Shown: positions 9,541 to 14,864 of the stretch, in pieces | How positions within the stretch are numbered: the stretch's first letter is position 1 | Layout of the letters: every line of letters starts with the position of its first letter | IMG/VR virus record: IMGVR_UViG_3300046001_004360 | Location: 1 to 43,955 of that record | Direction: 5' to 3' (one strand) | DNA from: a virus | Length of the DNA: 43,955 nt | Translations under genes and position numbers: made by a program | The notes under the pieces: generated by a model | The model's database searches: none | Told to the model about the DNA's origin: nothing | What the model saw: the letters and a program-made list of their open reading frames with translations, nothing else

Positions 9541-9556
9541 CTCCACCATAAGCCGT
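9541..9556 (+). promoter_or_regulatory. Putative phage promoter after the collagen-like fibre gene
   Basis: Core CACCATA at 9544-9550 in context CTCCACCATAAGCCG. It begins within three bases of the fibre stop codon and would drive the holin and small terminase genes. A perfect hairpin follows immediately in the same transcript. Confidence 0.6.
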
Positions 9557-9557
9557 A

Positions 9558-9582
9558 GGTCCCTGCCTAACCCGCAGGGACC
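9558..9582 (+). terminator. Perfect 9-bp hairpin (terminator or RNA processing site)
   Basis: GGTCCCTGC (9558-9566) pairs fully with GCAGGGACC (9574-9582) around a 7-base loop. No T-run follows (CTCGGTCCCCCTCTCTC), so it may be a phage-polymerase terminator for the fibre transcript or an RNase III-type processing site just after the promoter, an arrangement known from T7. Confidence 0.6.
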
Positions 9583-9619
9583 CTCGGTCCCCCTCTCTCA
9601 CCCAAGGCTTCCCCCTGAA

Positions 9620-9880
9620 ATGCCCGTCCCTCCCCGCATCCCCCCGGGTGCCTCCGAATACCAGCTCGGCCTGATCTCGGGGAAGCTCGATATGCTTCTT
9701 CTGCAAGGTGCCGAGAAGGCCGTCCGCGATGACGCCCGCTTCGCCTCCTATGACCTCCAACTCTCCACGGTCGACAGCCGCCTCGACGTTATCGAGAACC
9801 AGCGGGCGTGGGTCATCGGTGGTGCCGCCACGATCACCACCCTCGTCGGTGGCTTCGCAACCTACCTCGGCCTCAAGTGA
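9620..9880 (+). CDS. Holin candidate in the T7 17.5 position (86 aa)
   Basis: The N-terminal two thirds are soluble and helical (SEYQLGLISGKLDMLLLQG and following, with a short coiled-coil stretch around DLQLSTVDSRLDVIENQ). The last ~22 residues form one clear membrane segment (WVIGGAATITTLVGGFATYLGL). A single C-terminal transmembrane helix after a coiled coil is seen in XhlA-like and some class III holins. Gene order fibre - this gene - small terminase - large terminase is that of T7 genes 17, 17.5, 18, 19, where 17.5 is the holin. No strong ribosome binding site is seen close to the ATG. A second holin candidate lies at 32301. Confidence 0.65.
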   Translation: MPVPPRIPPGASEYQLGLISGKLDMLLLQGAEKAVRDDARFASYDLQLSTVDSRLDVIENQRAWVIGGAATITTLVGGFATYLGLK

Positions 9881-10146
9881 GCGGCCGGGCTCTAGAAGCC
9901 GCAGTCGACGCCCTCCACGGGGTGGTCTGCGGTGCCCTCGGGGACGAGCTGAACCGGGCCATCGACCGTGCCCGCGCCAACCCCGAAGACCCTGACTGCG
10001 CCATCAACCCGCAGCTCATCGACAAGGTCCTCAAGTTCCTCGCCCAGAACGGTGTCAGCGCCCCGCGCTCCACCCCGAAGGTCGACGCCCTCGCGGGCCA
10101 GCTCGCGGACCTCGATCTCGATGAGGAAGCCCGCCTTCCCCACTAG
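9877..10146 (+). CDS. Terminase small subunit, gp18-like (89 aa)
   Basis: GTG start overlapping the holin stop (AAGTGA). The 89-aa product is the same length as T7 gp18 and lies directly upstream of the large terminase gene. It is helical, with a central INPQLIDKVLKFLAQNGVSAP segment followed by an acidic C-terminal tail (LADLDLDEEARLPH), as found in T7-like small terminases. It should recognise the concatemer and direct the large subunit during packaging. The GTG is preferred because the upstream part of the open frame overlaps the holin gene and has no protein-like composition. Confidence 0.78.
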   Translation: MSGRALEAAVDALHGVVCGALGDELNRAIDRARANPEDPDCAINPQLIDKVLKFLAQNGVSAPRSTPKVDALAGQLADLDLDEEARLPH

Positions 10147-10177
10147 CCCCTCAGAGGCCCCGTGGACGCCCAAGTCT

Positions 10178-10212
10178 CCCCCCGGTTCCCACCATATACC
10201 GGGGGGTTTCTT
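10178..10212 (+). terminator. Rho-independent-type terminator whose loop contains a phage promoter
   Basis: CCCCCCGG (10178-10185) pairs perfectly with CCGGGGGG (10199-10206), followed by TTTCTT. The 13-base loop (10186-10198) is TTCCCACCATATA and so contains the whole core of the repeated promoter element. Transcripts entering from upstream would terminate here, while the same bases would start a new transcript for the large terminase. Confidence 0.7.
10186..10203 (+). promoter_or_regulatory. Putative phage promoter for the large terminase gene
   Basis: Core CACCATA at 10190-10196 in context TTCCCACCATATACCGG, an excellent match to the genome consensus. It sits in the loop of the terminator hairpin described at 10178-10212 and 58 bases before the proposed terminase start. 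Confidence 0.65.
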
Positions 10213-10253
10213 AGCCGCCCAGCACCCCTCCCAGCCCCGAGTAGGAGTATCCT

Positions 10254-12017
10254 ATCGAACCCCCGCACCCCCTGACCTCCATTGAGATCCTCAAGGGCTC
10301 GTTCCCCAAGTTCCTCTGGTACGTCTTCACGGCCATCCTCGGCCTGCCTGCGCCCACCCGCATCCAGCAGGACATCGCCCGCTTCCTCAGCGACGGGGAC
10401 TGCAAGCTCCGCTTCATTCAGGCCTTCCGGGGGATCGGCAAGTCCTTCCTCACCTGCTGCTACGTCGTGTGGCGGCTCTGGAACAACCCCAACCTCAAGG
10501 TCCTCATCGTCTCCGCGAACGAGACGCTGGCCACGGAGAACGCCACCCTCATCAAGCTGCTGATCGAACACCACGTCGGTGACGCATTGTGGTCAGAGCT
10601 TCGCCCCCGTCCCGACCAACGCTCGTCCACCCTCGCCTTCGACGTCGGCCCGGCCGTCCCGGACAAGTCCCCCTCCGTCAAGGTCGTGGGGATCACCGGG
10701 CAGCTCACCGGCTCCCGCTCCGACATCCTCATCTCCGACGACGTCGAGGTCCCGAAGAACAGCCAGACCGAGACCCAGCGTGACAGGCTCCGCGAGCTGA
10801 CCGGCGAGTACACCGACATCGCCAAGACCGGCTCCGAGATCATCTACCTCGGGACCCCGCAGTCACAGGAGTCGATCTACAAGGCCCTCCCGGGCAAGGG
10901 CTACGCCACGCGCGTCTGGCCCGGTCGCTACCCGCTCCTCGCCAAACTCGCAGGTTACCTCGGGACCCTCGCGCCCCTCCTGCAAGCCGACATCGACGCT
11001 GACCCCGACCTGTGCAAGCCCATCGGCTCCACGCTCGCGGGTGCCCCGACGGACCCCAAGAGGTTCAACGAGCATGAGATGATGCTCCGCGAGGTCGGCC
11101 GAGGCCCCGCAGGCTTCATGCTCCAGTACCTGCTGGACACCAGCCTGTCCGACGCTGACCGCTACCCGCTCAAGACCCGGGACCTCATAGTCACCGATGT
11201 CGACACCAAGCTCGCCCCGATCCGTCTGGCGTGGGGCTCGGCCAAGGAGCAGGTCCACCTCGACCTCGACAACGTCGGCTTCACCGGCGACCGCTTCCAC
11301 CGGCCCATGTTCGCCTCGCCTGACTTCCAGCCCTTCACGGGGTCGGCCATGGTCATCGACCCCTCGGGCCGAGGCAAGGACGAGACCGCCTACTGCGTGA
11401 CGAAGTTCCTCAACGGCTTCGTCTACGTCCGCAAGTGGGGCGGCTTCCGCGATGGCTACTCCGAGGAAACCCTCAGGTCCCTCGTGGACATCGCCAAGGA
11501 CGAAGGGGTCACCCGCATCCTCTGTGAGGACACCTTCGGGGACGGTATGTTCCGCCAGCTCATGGAGCCCTACCTCCGTCGGCGTCACCCCAACTGCTCC
11601 CTTGAGGGGTACAAGAGGTTCACGCAGAAGGAGGTCCGCATCCTCGACGTGCTGCGTCCGGCCCTCGCCCAGCACCGCGTCGTCATCGACACCGCCGTCA
11701 TCCGCGCCGACCTCCTCCAGCCGGAGAACGTCAAGCGCGGGATGTACCAGCTCACCCACATCACCTCCCAACGTGGGTCGCTCAAGCACGACGACCGGGT
11801 CGAGGTCCTAGCCGAGGCAGTCAAGGTCTGGGCCGAGTACCTCAACGCCGACGCCCACAACGCTGAGGCCGCCTTCCGCAAGGCCGAGCAGGCCAAGTGG
11901 GACAAGGCCTTCTTCGCAGGCACCTTCGTAGGACAATCCCTTGAAGCCAAGGGACGCCCTCAGAGGGGTGCTGGACGCCCTCTAGCCCAGAAGGCACGCA
12001 AGGGTATCCGCTGGTGA
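10254..12017 (+). CDS. Terminase large subunit, gp19-like (587 aa), apparent ATC start
   Basis: Packaging ATPase-nuclease. The N-terminal ATPase has the Walker A segment QAFRGIGKSFLT, almost identical to T7 gp19 (QAFRGIGKSFIT), followed by VVWRLWNNPNLKVLIVSA. The C-terminal nuclease domain has DPSGRGKDETAYCVTKFLNG and EDTFGDGMF, again close to gp19. The open frame begins after TAG 10242-10244 and contains no ATG, GTG or TTG before the conserved LKGSFPKFLW segment. ATC at 10254 lies exactly six bases after AGGAG (10243-10247) and gives 587 aa, against 586 for T7 gp19, with the conserved LKG two residues from its T7 position. The first usual start (GTG 10467) would delete Walker A. Either ATC initiates or the base is a sequence error for ATG. 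Confidence 0.93.
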   Translation: MEPPHPLTSIEILKGSFPKFLWYVFTAILGLPAPTRIQQDIARFLSDGDCKLRFIQAFRGIGKSFLTCCYVVWRLWNNPNLKVLIVSANETLATENATLIKLLIEHHVGDALWSELRPRPDQRSSTLAFDVGPAVPDKSPSVKVVGITGQLTGSRSDILISDDVEVPKNSQTETQRDRLRELTGEYTDIAKTGSEIIYLGTPQSQESIYKALPGKGYATRVWPGRYPLLAKLAGYLGTLAPLLQADIDADPDLCKPIGSTLAGAPTDPKRFNEHEMMLREVGRGPAGFMLQYLLDTSLSDADRYPLKTRDLIVTDVDTKLAPIRLAWGSAKEQVHLDLDNVGFTGDRFHRPMFASPDFQPFTGSAMVIDPSGRGKDETAYCVTKFLNGFVYVRKWGGFRDGYSEETLRSLVDIAKDEGVTRILCEDTFGDGMFRQLMEPYLRRRHPNCSLEGYKRFTQKEVRILDVLRPALAQHRVVIDTAVIRADLLQPENVKRGMYQLTHITSQRGSLKHDDRVEVLAEAVKVWAEYLNADAHNAEAAFRKAEQAKWDKAFFAGTFVGQSLEAKGRPQRGAGRPLAQKARKGIRW

Positions 12018-12297
12018 CTTGAGTCCCCTGCCCCCCTCCCAGCCCACCGTAGGTACCATAGGCAACTGTGGTGTCCTCGGCTGGGCCGGGACGGGGATGA
12101 CCACCCGGTCGAGGAGACTATCTCCACCATACCCCTTGCATCTCCCCCCTGATCCGTGGTACCCTTCAAGACCAAAGGTACTAGAGGGGAACCTTGGGTC
12201 TCCTTCGGTCTCCTGTTCTCTCTTACCTCTGGTCTACACGTCGTCCCCGACTAGGTACCTATGGAGCCTCTGGTACCTCTGGTGACCAAAGGGTTCC
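12018..12297. other. Non-coding region after the large terminase, hairpins and repeated short words
   Basis: No protein-like frame is seen. TCCTCG (12074-12079) with CCGGG (12086-12090) can pair with CCCGG (12104-12108) and CGAGGA (12110-12115). Two weak promoter-like cores occur: CACCGTA 12045-12051 and CACCATA 12125-12131. From 12160 on, the words GACCAAAGG (12170, 12283), GGTACC and CCTCTGGT recur, and TCCTGTTCTCTC at 12211-12222 also occurs at 34233-34244. In T7 the concatemer junction lies just after the large terminase gene, so the physical genome end may be near. Confidence 0.5.
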
Positions 12298-12522
12298 TCA
12301 GGTGACCGAGGCTGCCCGCTCCTCCGGGGGCCTCTCCCCGTCCCACGTCGCCATCCACGCCTTGAGGATCGCCTCGGCGTCCTGACGGACCAGCAGGAGG
12401 CGCTCTTGGAGGACCGGGGTCGCCCCGAACATATTGATCGACCCCCCGGCCCTCAGCTCATCGAGGAACGCAAAGGCCTCCGCAAGCTCCTCACGGTCCA
12501 TCTCAGGCAGGGCGGTGGTCAT
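12298..12522 (-). CDS. Small minus-strand phage protein (74 aa), the only credible reverse-strand gene
   Basis: Read on the minus strand the ATG at 12522-12520 is preceded by GAGGAACCTGCC, a good ribosome binding site. The product has two helical segments and a central NMFGATPVLQERL motif followed by LLVRQDAEAILKAWMATW. The pattern FLDELR-(A/S)-G-x-x-NMFGA-x-P-x-L ... A-x-x-x-L-x-x-WM resembles a family of small conserved phage proteins of unknown function; I recognise the pattern but cannot name a role. A longer open frame up to 12684 has a Pro/Gly/Trp-rich upstream part that does not look like protein and runs through the candidate minus-strand promoter at 12617. T7-like phages normally encode all genes on one strand, so orientation and location at the likely genome end are unusual. 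Confidence 0.7.
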   Translation of the reverse strand: MTTALPEMDREELAEAFAFLDELRAGGSINMFGATPVLQERLLLVRQDAEAILKAWMATWDGERPPEERAASVT

Positions 12523-12886
12523 GGCAGGTTCCTCAGGTGCCTCGGGTCCCTGAGCATGGGACCACCACCGGGCAGGGGTCAATCGTTTTGGGGTCACCCA
12601 TACGAAGGGTGTTATATACGGTGGCCCGGCCGAGGTTCCCCCCCCTACCCCCCACCCGCCAAGGGGAGAGAGGGCCACCCCCACCCCACCCCGGCACCCC
12701 CTAGGCCCCCCATATCAAGGCACCCCCTACGCGCAATCAGGCCACCATTGCCTTTGCGTGGCCCTGTTAAGGCCAGTGGGTGCCATGCCCTGCCCTATCA
12801 GGGGACCAGAGGGCACCCTAAGCCCTGCCCTCCCACTGTCTGCCCTCTCCCTTGCCCTCCCCTGCTTTGTTTCGCCCTGCCCCGCC
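12523..12886. other. Intergenic stretch with a pyrimidine-rich tract
   Basis: Apart from the minus-strand promoter candidate, no gene is seen. An inverted repeat GGTCCC / GGGACC lies at about 12545-12562. From 12780 to 12880 the + strand is dominated by C and T with repeated GCCCT words, directly followed by the G-rich array, giving an abrupt strand-composition switch. Long + strand frames here (for example 12406-12927) lie antisense to the 74-aa gene or are Pro/Gly-rich artefacts. Confidence 0.5.
12612..12628 (-). promoter_or_regulatory. Putative minus-strand phage promoter for the 74-aa gene
   Basis: On the minus strand 12617-12623 reads CACCGTA in context GGCCACCGTATATAAC, matching the + strand variants at 14845 and 19664. 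It is intergenic and lies 95 bases upstream of the minus-strand ATG, giving an ordinary leader. Confidence 0.5.
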
Positions 12887-13020
12887 GGGGACCAGAGGGG
12901 ACGCTAGGGGACCAGAGGGGACGCTAGGGGACCAGAGGGGACGCTAGGGGACCAGAGGGGACCAGAGGGCAGGCCAAGGGACCAGAGGGGACCAGAGGGG
13001 ACGCTAGGGGACCAGAGGGG
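12887..13020. repeat. Decameric tandem array of GGGG-N6 units
   Basis: Two 10-bp modules alternate: A = ACCAGAGGGG and B = ACGCTAGGGG. From 12891 the order is A B A B A B A, then an imperfect A (12961, ending GGGC) and AGGCCAAGGG, then A A B A to 13020; a further lone A is at 13052. GGGG runs fall at exactly 10-base intervals from 12887 to 12960, with 6-base spacers. The strand fits the classic G-quadruplex pattern and the period equals one helical turn. T7 carries short-repeat arrays beside its terminal repeats, so a role at the genome end, or as iterons, is possible. It is not a CRISPR array: the units are far too short and directly abutting. Confidence 0.9.
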
Positions 13021-13145
13021 ACCACCGGACCACCACCCTACCCCACCGGGGACCAGAGGGGGCCATGTAAGGCTAGCCTGACAAATCGCCCAGGCACGTC
13101 ATCCGGCACCGAAGGGCACCGCAAGGCACCCCGTCGGGGACCGCA

Positions 13146-13162
13146 TCCCACCATAAGCCGGG
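13146..13162 (+). promoter_or_regulatory. Putative phage promoter in the early leader (1)
   Basis: Core CACCATA at 13149-13155, context ATCCCACCATAAGCCGG, a strong match including the downstream CCGG. No gene follows for about 790 bases, so it would transcribe the hairpin-rich non-coding stretch. Confidence 0.6.
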
Positions 13163-13428
13163 GACGGCACCGGGTAGGGGCAGGGAGGGGGGCAGGACCG
13201 GCGAGGCGGGGAGTTTGATACCGTCACGGCCCGGTCGAGACTTGGCCGCCTAGCACCCCTCAGAGGCCCTAATGGGGATATGGACCGCGTGACGCGCATC
13301 GCGCGGGTATAGAGGGTTCCCCGGTCATGGTGGGGGATTGGCCGTCGTCGTCCCTAGGCCGTGACGATTTATTCCCTTTGGTGGCCTGACCAGAGTGGAA
13401 AAGTGCACCGCCATGCGAAAATAGGTGT

Positions 13429-13446
13429 TGCCACCATAACCGGGAT
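13429..13446 (+). promoter_or_regulatory. Putative phage promoter in the early leader (2)
   Basis: Core CACCATA at 13432-13438, context TTGCCACCATAACCGGG. It lies about 130 bases upstream of the run of hairpins at 13561-13830 and about 510 bases upstream of the first early gene. Confidence 0.6.
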
Positions 13447-13560
13447 ATGACCTTTTGAAGGGGCGGGGCGGCCACGGCGGCCCGGCGAACCGGCCCTCAG
13501 GGGCCTAGGCCAACCGGGGCGAATACACCGGGATGACGGGGGGGTCTTAAACCTCCTGCC

Positions 13561-13830
13561 CTTGGCGGGGTAGCGGGAAGGCCGGGCGAGACAACCCCGG
13601 AAAGCCGGACTTGAGACTGAGGTGACAATCCTCAGGGCCGCTAGGGCAACCTAGGTGAAGGCCACAAAAGCAAGCCCCCACGTAAGCAGGGGCATCCAGC
13701 CGCCAACGGGTAACGCCGGGCCATGGGATGCAACGCTAGGCGAGAACGGGGCAAGGCGACCGTCCCCCGACGTAAGGGGCCGCGCCACAATCGGTGAGTA
13801 GCGCCCTGCGCACAACGAAACCCCCACGGC
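13561..13830 (+). ncRNA. Candidate structured non-coding RNA (class unknown)
   Basis: No convincing protein frame, but many compact stems in series: CTGAGG/CCTCAG (13617-13622 with 13630-13635); CTAGG-GCAA-CCTAG (13641-13654), a stem closed by a GNRA tetraloop and flanked by GGCC/GGCC (13636-13639, 13660-13663); GCCCC/GGGGC (13674-13678 with 13689-13693); ATCC/GGAT (13694-13697 with 13726-13729); CCCC/GGGG (13765-13768 with 13776-13779); and a longer-range CGCTA/TAGCG (13734-13738 with 13799-13803) enclosing the last hairpin. Linkers are A-rich (CACAAAAGCAA). Two loops share ACGTAAG. The closed long-range stem around a hairpin recalls P7/P8 of group I introns, but I cannot identify the conserved core, and it does not fit RNase P RNA, tmRNA or tRNA. 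Confidence 0.4.
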
Positions 13831-13896
13831 CTGACAAGCCACCTTGGGAGCGGAGTTTAAACAGGTGATAGCCCCGGCCGGTGAGGGGGAAGCGTA

Positions 13897-13914
13897 GGGG
13901 TCTATTCCGACCCC
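13897..13914 (+). terminator. Hairpin before the first early gene
   Basis: GGGGTC (13897-13902) pairs with GACCCC (13909-13914) around a 6-base loop. No T-run follows. It lies 31 bases before the first early start and could be a processing site or transcription pause. Confidence 0.4.
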
Positions 13915-13945
13915 CTGACGATGACCTTTGGAGGGTCGAAACGCC

Positions 13946-14167
13946 ATGACTGTGAAGCCTGAAAGCCTCGCCGCCGCCGCCGATATGGGATACGCCACCC
14001 TCAATCGGGATCGGCTTCTAGCCGCCGTCAACGCCGCCGCCGACGCGGCCCGGCTGGATATTGCTAACCCCGCCCTCCGCGCCGCCCATGTGGCCCTCGC
14101 CGCCCTTCACTCAGACGCCTGTGACGCCGCCAACGCCGCTCGCCGCGCCTTTGAAGCCACCCTGTGA
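13946..14167 (+). CDS. First early gene, Ala-rich helical protein (73 aa), unknown
   Basis: ATG preceded by TTGGAGGGTCGAAACGCC, with GGAGGG ten bases upstream. The product is Ala-rich and fully helical (LAAAADMGYATLNRDRLLAA then ANPALRAAHVALAALHSDA). It opens the early cluster, a position where T7-like phages place small host-takeover proteins, but nothing in the sequence shows a function. Its stop overlaps the next start (GTGA). Confidence 0.6.
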   Translation: MTVKPESLAAAADMGYATLNRDRLLAAVNAAADAARLDIANPALRAAHVALAALHSDACDAANAARRAFEATL

Positions 14168-14250
14168 CCGCCCTCGCAATCAACGCTGCGGTCATCCTTT
14201 GGACCGCCTTCGCCTTCGCCGCCTTCGCCTTTGGAAAGGTCCCCGCATGA
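14164..14250 (+). CDS. Micro-gene, hydrophobic 28-aa peptide
   Basis: GTG start overlapping the previous stop. The peptide is almost entirely hydrophobic (ALAINAAVILWTAFAFAAFAF), a likely single membrane helix, ending GKVPA. Its stop overlaps the next ATG (ATGA). It is in a chain of overlapping tiny frames, which suggests translational coupling. Very short, so only moderately supported. Confidence 0.4.
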   Translation: MTALAINAAVILWTAFAFAAFAFGKVPA

Positions 14251-14254
14251 ACCG
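14235..14254 (+). repeat. 20-bp direct repeat carrying an RBS-start cassette, copy 1
   Basis: Bases 14235-14254 are identical to 14330-14349. The repeat contains AAAGG, the overlapping stop/start ATGA and the first codons (Met-Asn-Arg) of the following gene. TCCGTCGCCCTCGC also occurs twice between the copies. Confidence 0.85.
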
Positions 14255-14345
14255 CCCTATTCGGCCGTCCGTCGCCCTCGCCTTCGCCGTCGCTGACCGC
14301 CTTCGCCAGTCCGTCGCCCTCGCATCCGTAAAGGTCCCCGCATGA
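14247..14345 (+). CDS. Micro-gene, basic 32-aa peptide
   Basis: ATG in ATGA overlap with the previous frame and with a GGAAAGG ribosome binding site. Product begins MNRPIRPSVALAFAVADRL and ends VKVPA, the same ending as the preceding micro-gene. The 20-bp start cassette of this gene is repeated at the next one, suggesting that one micro-gene arose by tandem duplication. Confidence 0.4.
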   Translation: MNRPIRPSVALAFAVADRLRQSVALASVKVPA

Positions 14346-14349
14346 ACCG
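14330..14349 (+). repeat. 20-bp direct repeat carrying an RBS-start cassette, copy 2
   Basis: Second perfect copy; it provides the ribosome binding site and start of the 44-aa gene at 14342. Confidence 0.85.
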
Positions 14350-14476
14350 TGAAACCACCGCTGAAAAGCGTTCCCGCATTGATCGGCAATATGCCGTTAT
14401 GATCGCCAACGAGGCCACCCGCCGCCACCCGCGCCCCGGTCCCTCAGACTTCGCCCTCCGCGTCTCAGCCCGCTAA
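14342..14476 (+). CDS. Small basic early protein (44 aa), unknown
   Basis: ATG within the repeated AAAGGTCCCCGCATGA cassette. Product MNRETTAEKRSRIDRQYAVM... is charged and basic, with a likely helix and a Pro-containing tail (RRHPRPGPSDFALRVSAR). No known motif. Followed at once by a phage promoter element. Confidence 0.5.
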   Translation: MNRETTAEKRSRIDRQYAVMIANEATRRHPRPGPSDFALRVSAR

Positions 14477-14493
14477 CCCCACCATATCGAGGT
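14477..14493 (+). promoter_or_regulatory. Putative phage promoter before the 49-aa early gene
   Basis: Core CACCATA at 14480-14486, context AACCCCACCATATCGAGG; the downstream GAGGT also serves as ribosome binding site. It starts right after the previous stop codon. Confidence 0.68.
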
Positions 14494-14501
14494 CACCTCC
14501 C

Positions 14502-14651
14502 ATGCGAACCTATCTCATATTCGATTGCACGGTTCTCGCGAGCCCTGCCGACCGGACGCTTTTCGGTCCCGCCCGCGCCGCCCGCGCCCTCGCCGCTTGG
14601 CGGTCATTCGTGACGGGCCGCCTTCATGACTTTTCGGCGGTGGTCAGATGA
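14502..14651 (+). CDS. Small early protein (49 aa), unknown
   Basis: ATG 10 bases after GAGGT of the promoter-RBS unit. Product starts MRTYLIFDCTVLASPADRT and continues FGPARAARALAAWRSFVTGR. Stop overlaps the next ATG (ATGA). No recognised motif. Confidence 0.55.
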   Translation: MRTYLIFDCTVLASPADRTLFGPARAARALAAWRSFVTGRLHDFSAVVR

Positions 14652-14812
14652 TCGCCTTCCGCGCCAACGTCCCCGACGCTCGCCGCCGCGCCACTCAGGA
14701 AGCGGTACGGCTCACCCGTGAGACGGGTACCCGCTACGGGGTGACGTTTGAGCCGGGCACCCTAGCCCCGCATCGCCGCGCCTCAGCCGCTTACGTCGTC
14801 GCCGCCCACTAG
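14648..14812 (+). CDS. Small basic early protein (54 aa), unknown
   Basis: ATG overlaps the preceding stop. Product begins MIAFRANVPDARRRATQEA, Arg-rich and helical at the N-terminus, with a short beta-like segment (TGTRYGVTFEPG). No recognised family. Confidence 0.55.
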   Translation: MIAFRANVPDARRRATQEAVRLTRETGTRYGVTFEPGTLAPHRRASAAYVVAAH

Positions 14813-14841
14813 CCCGCGCCACCCGTCCGCCTCCCACCAAT

Positions 14842-14858
14842 CCCCACCGTATCGAGGT
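14842..14858 (+). promoter_or_regulatory. Putative phage promoter (CACCGTA variant) before the Cys-rich protein gene
   Basis: Core CACCGTA at 14845-14851, context ATCCCCACCGTATCGAGGTCATCCCATG. Apart from A-to-G in the core it is nearly identical to the element at 14480, including the fused GAGGT ribosome binding site. Confidence 0.62.
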
Positions 14859-14864
14859 CATCCC

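Larger units (their letters stand above)
13031..13560. other. GC-rich non-coding region before the candidate RNA
   Basis: Holds two promoter-like cores (13149, 13432), one lone copy of the array module (13052-13061) and the most AT-rich patch of the region (about 13360-13460). I see no coding frame with normal composition and no convincing sigma70 -35/-10 pair, though early host promoters would be expected somewhere in 13000-13940. Confidence 0.5.

Noticed and set aside
10467-12017. Large terminase starting at GTG 10467
   Set aside because: This would remove the N-terminal 71 residues including the Walker A motif, which are plainly conserved with T7 gp19.
12406-12927. 173-aa + strand open frame
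   Set aside because: It is antisense to the supported 74-aa minus-strand gene at its start and otherwise Pro/Gly-rich with no ribosome binding site; a GC-rich artefact.
12887-13020. CRISPR array
   Set aside because: Units are 10 bp, directly abutting and built of only two modules; no spacers and no cas genes.
13561-13830. RNase P RNA, tmRNA, tRNA or a defined group I intron
   Set aside because: The conserved core sequences of these classes are not found. A P7/P8-like pairing exists but alone is too weak, so only an unclassified structured RNA is proposed.
13651-14031. 126-aa minus-strand open frame
   Set aside because: It overlaps the first early gene and the hairpin-rich region, has no ribosome binding site and no protein-like pattern.
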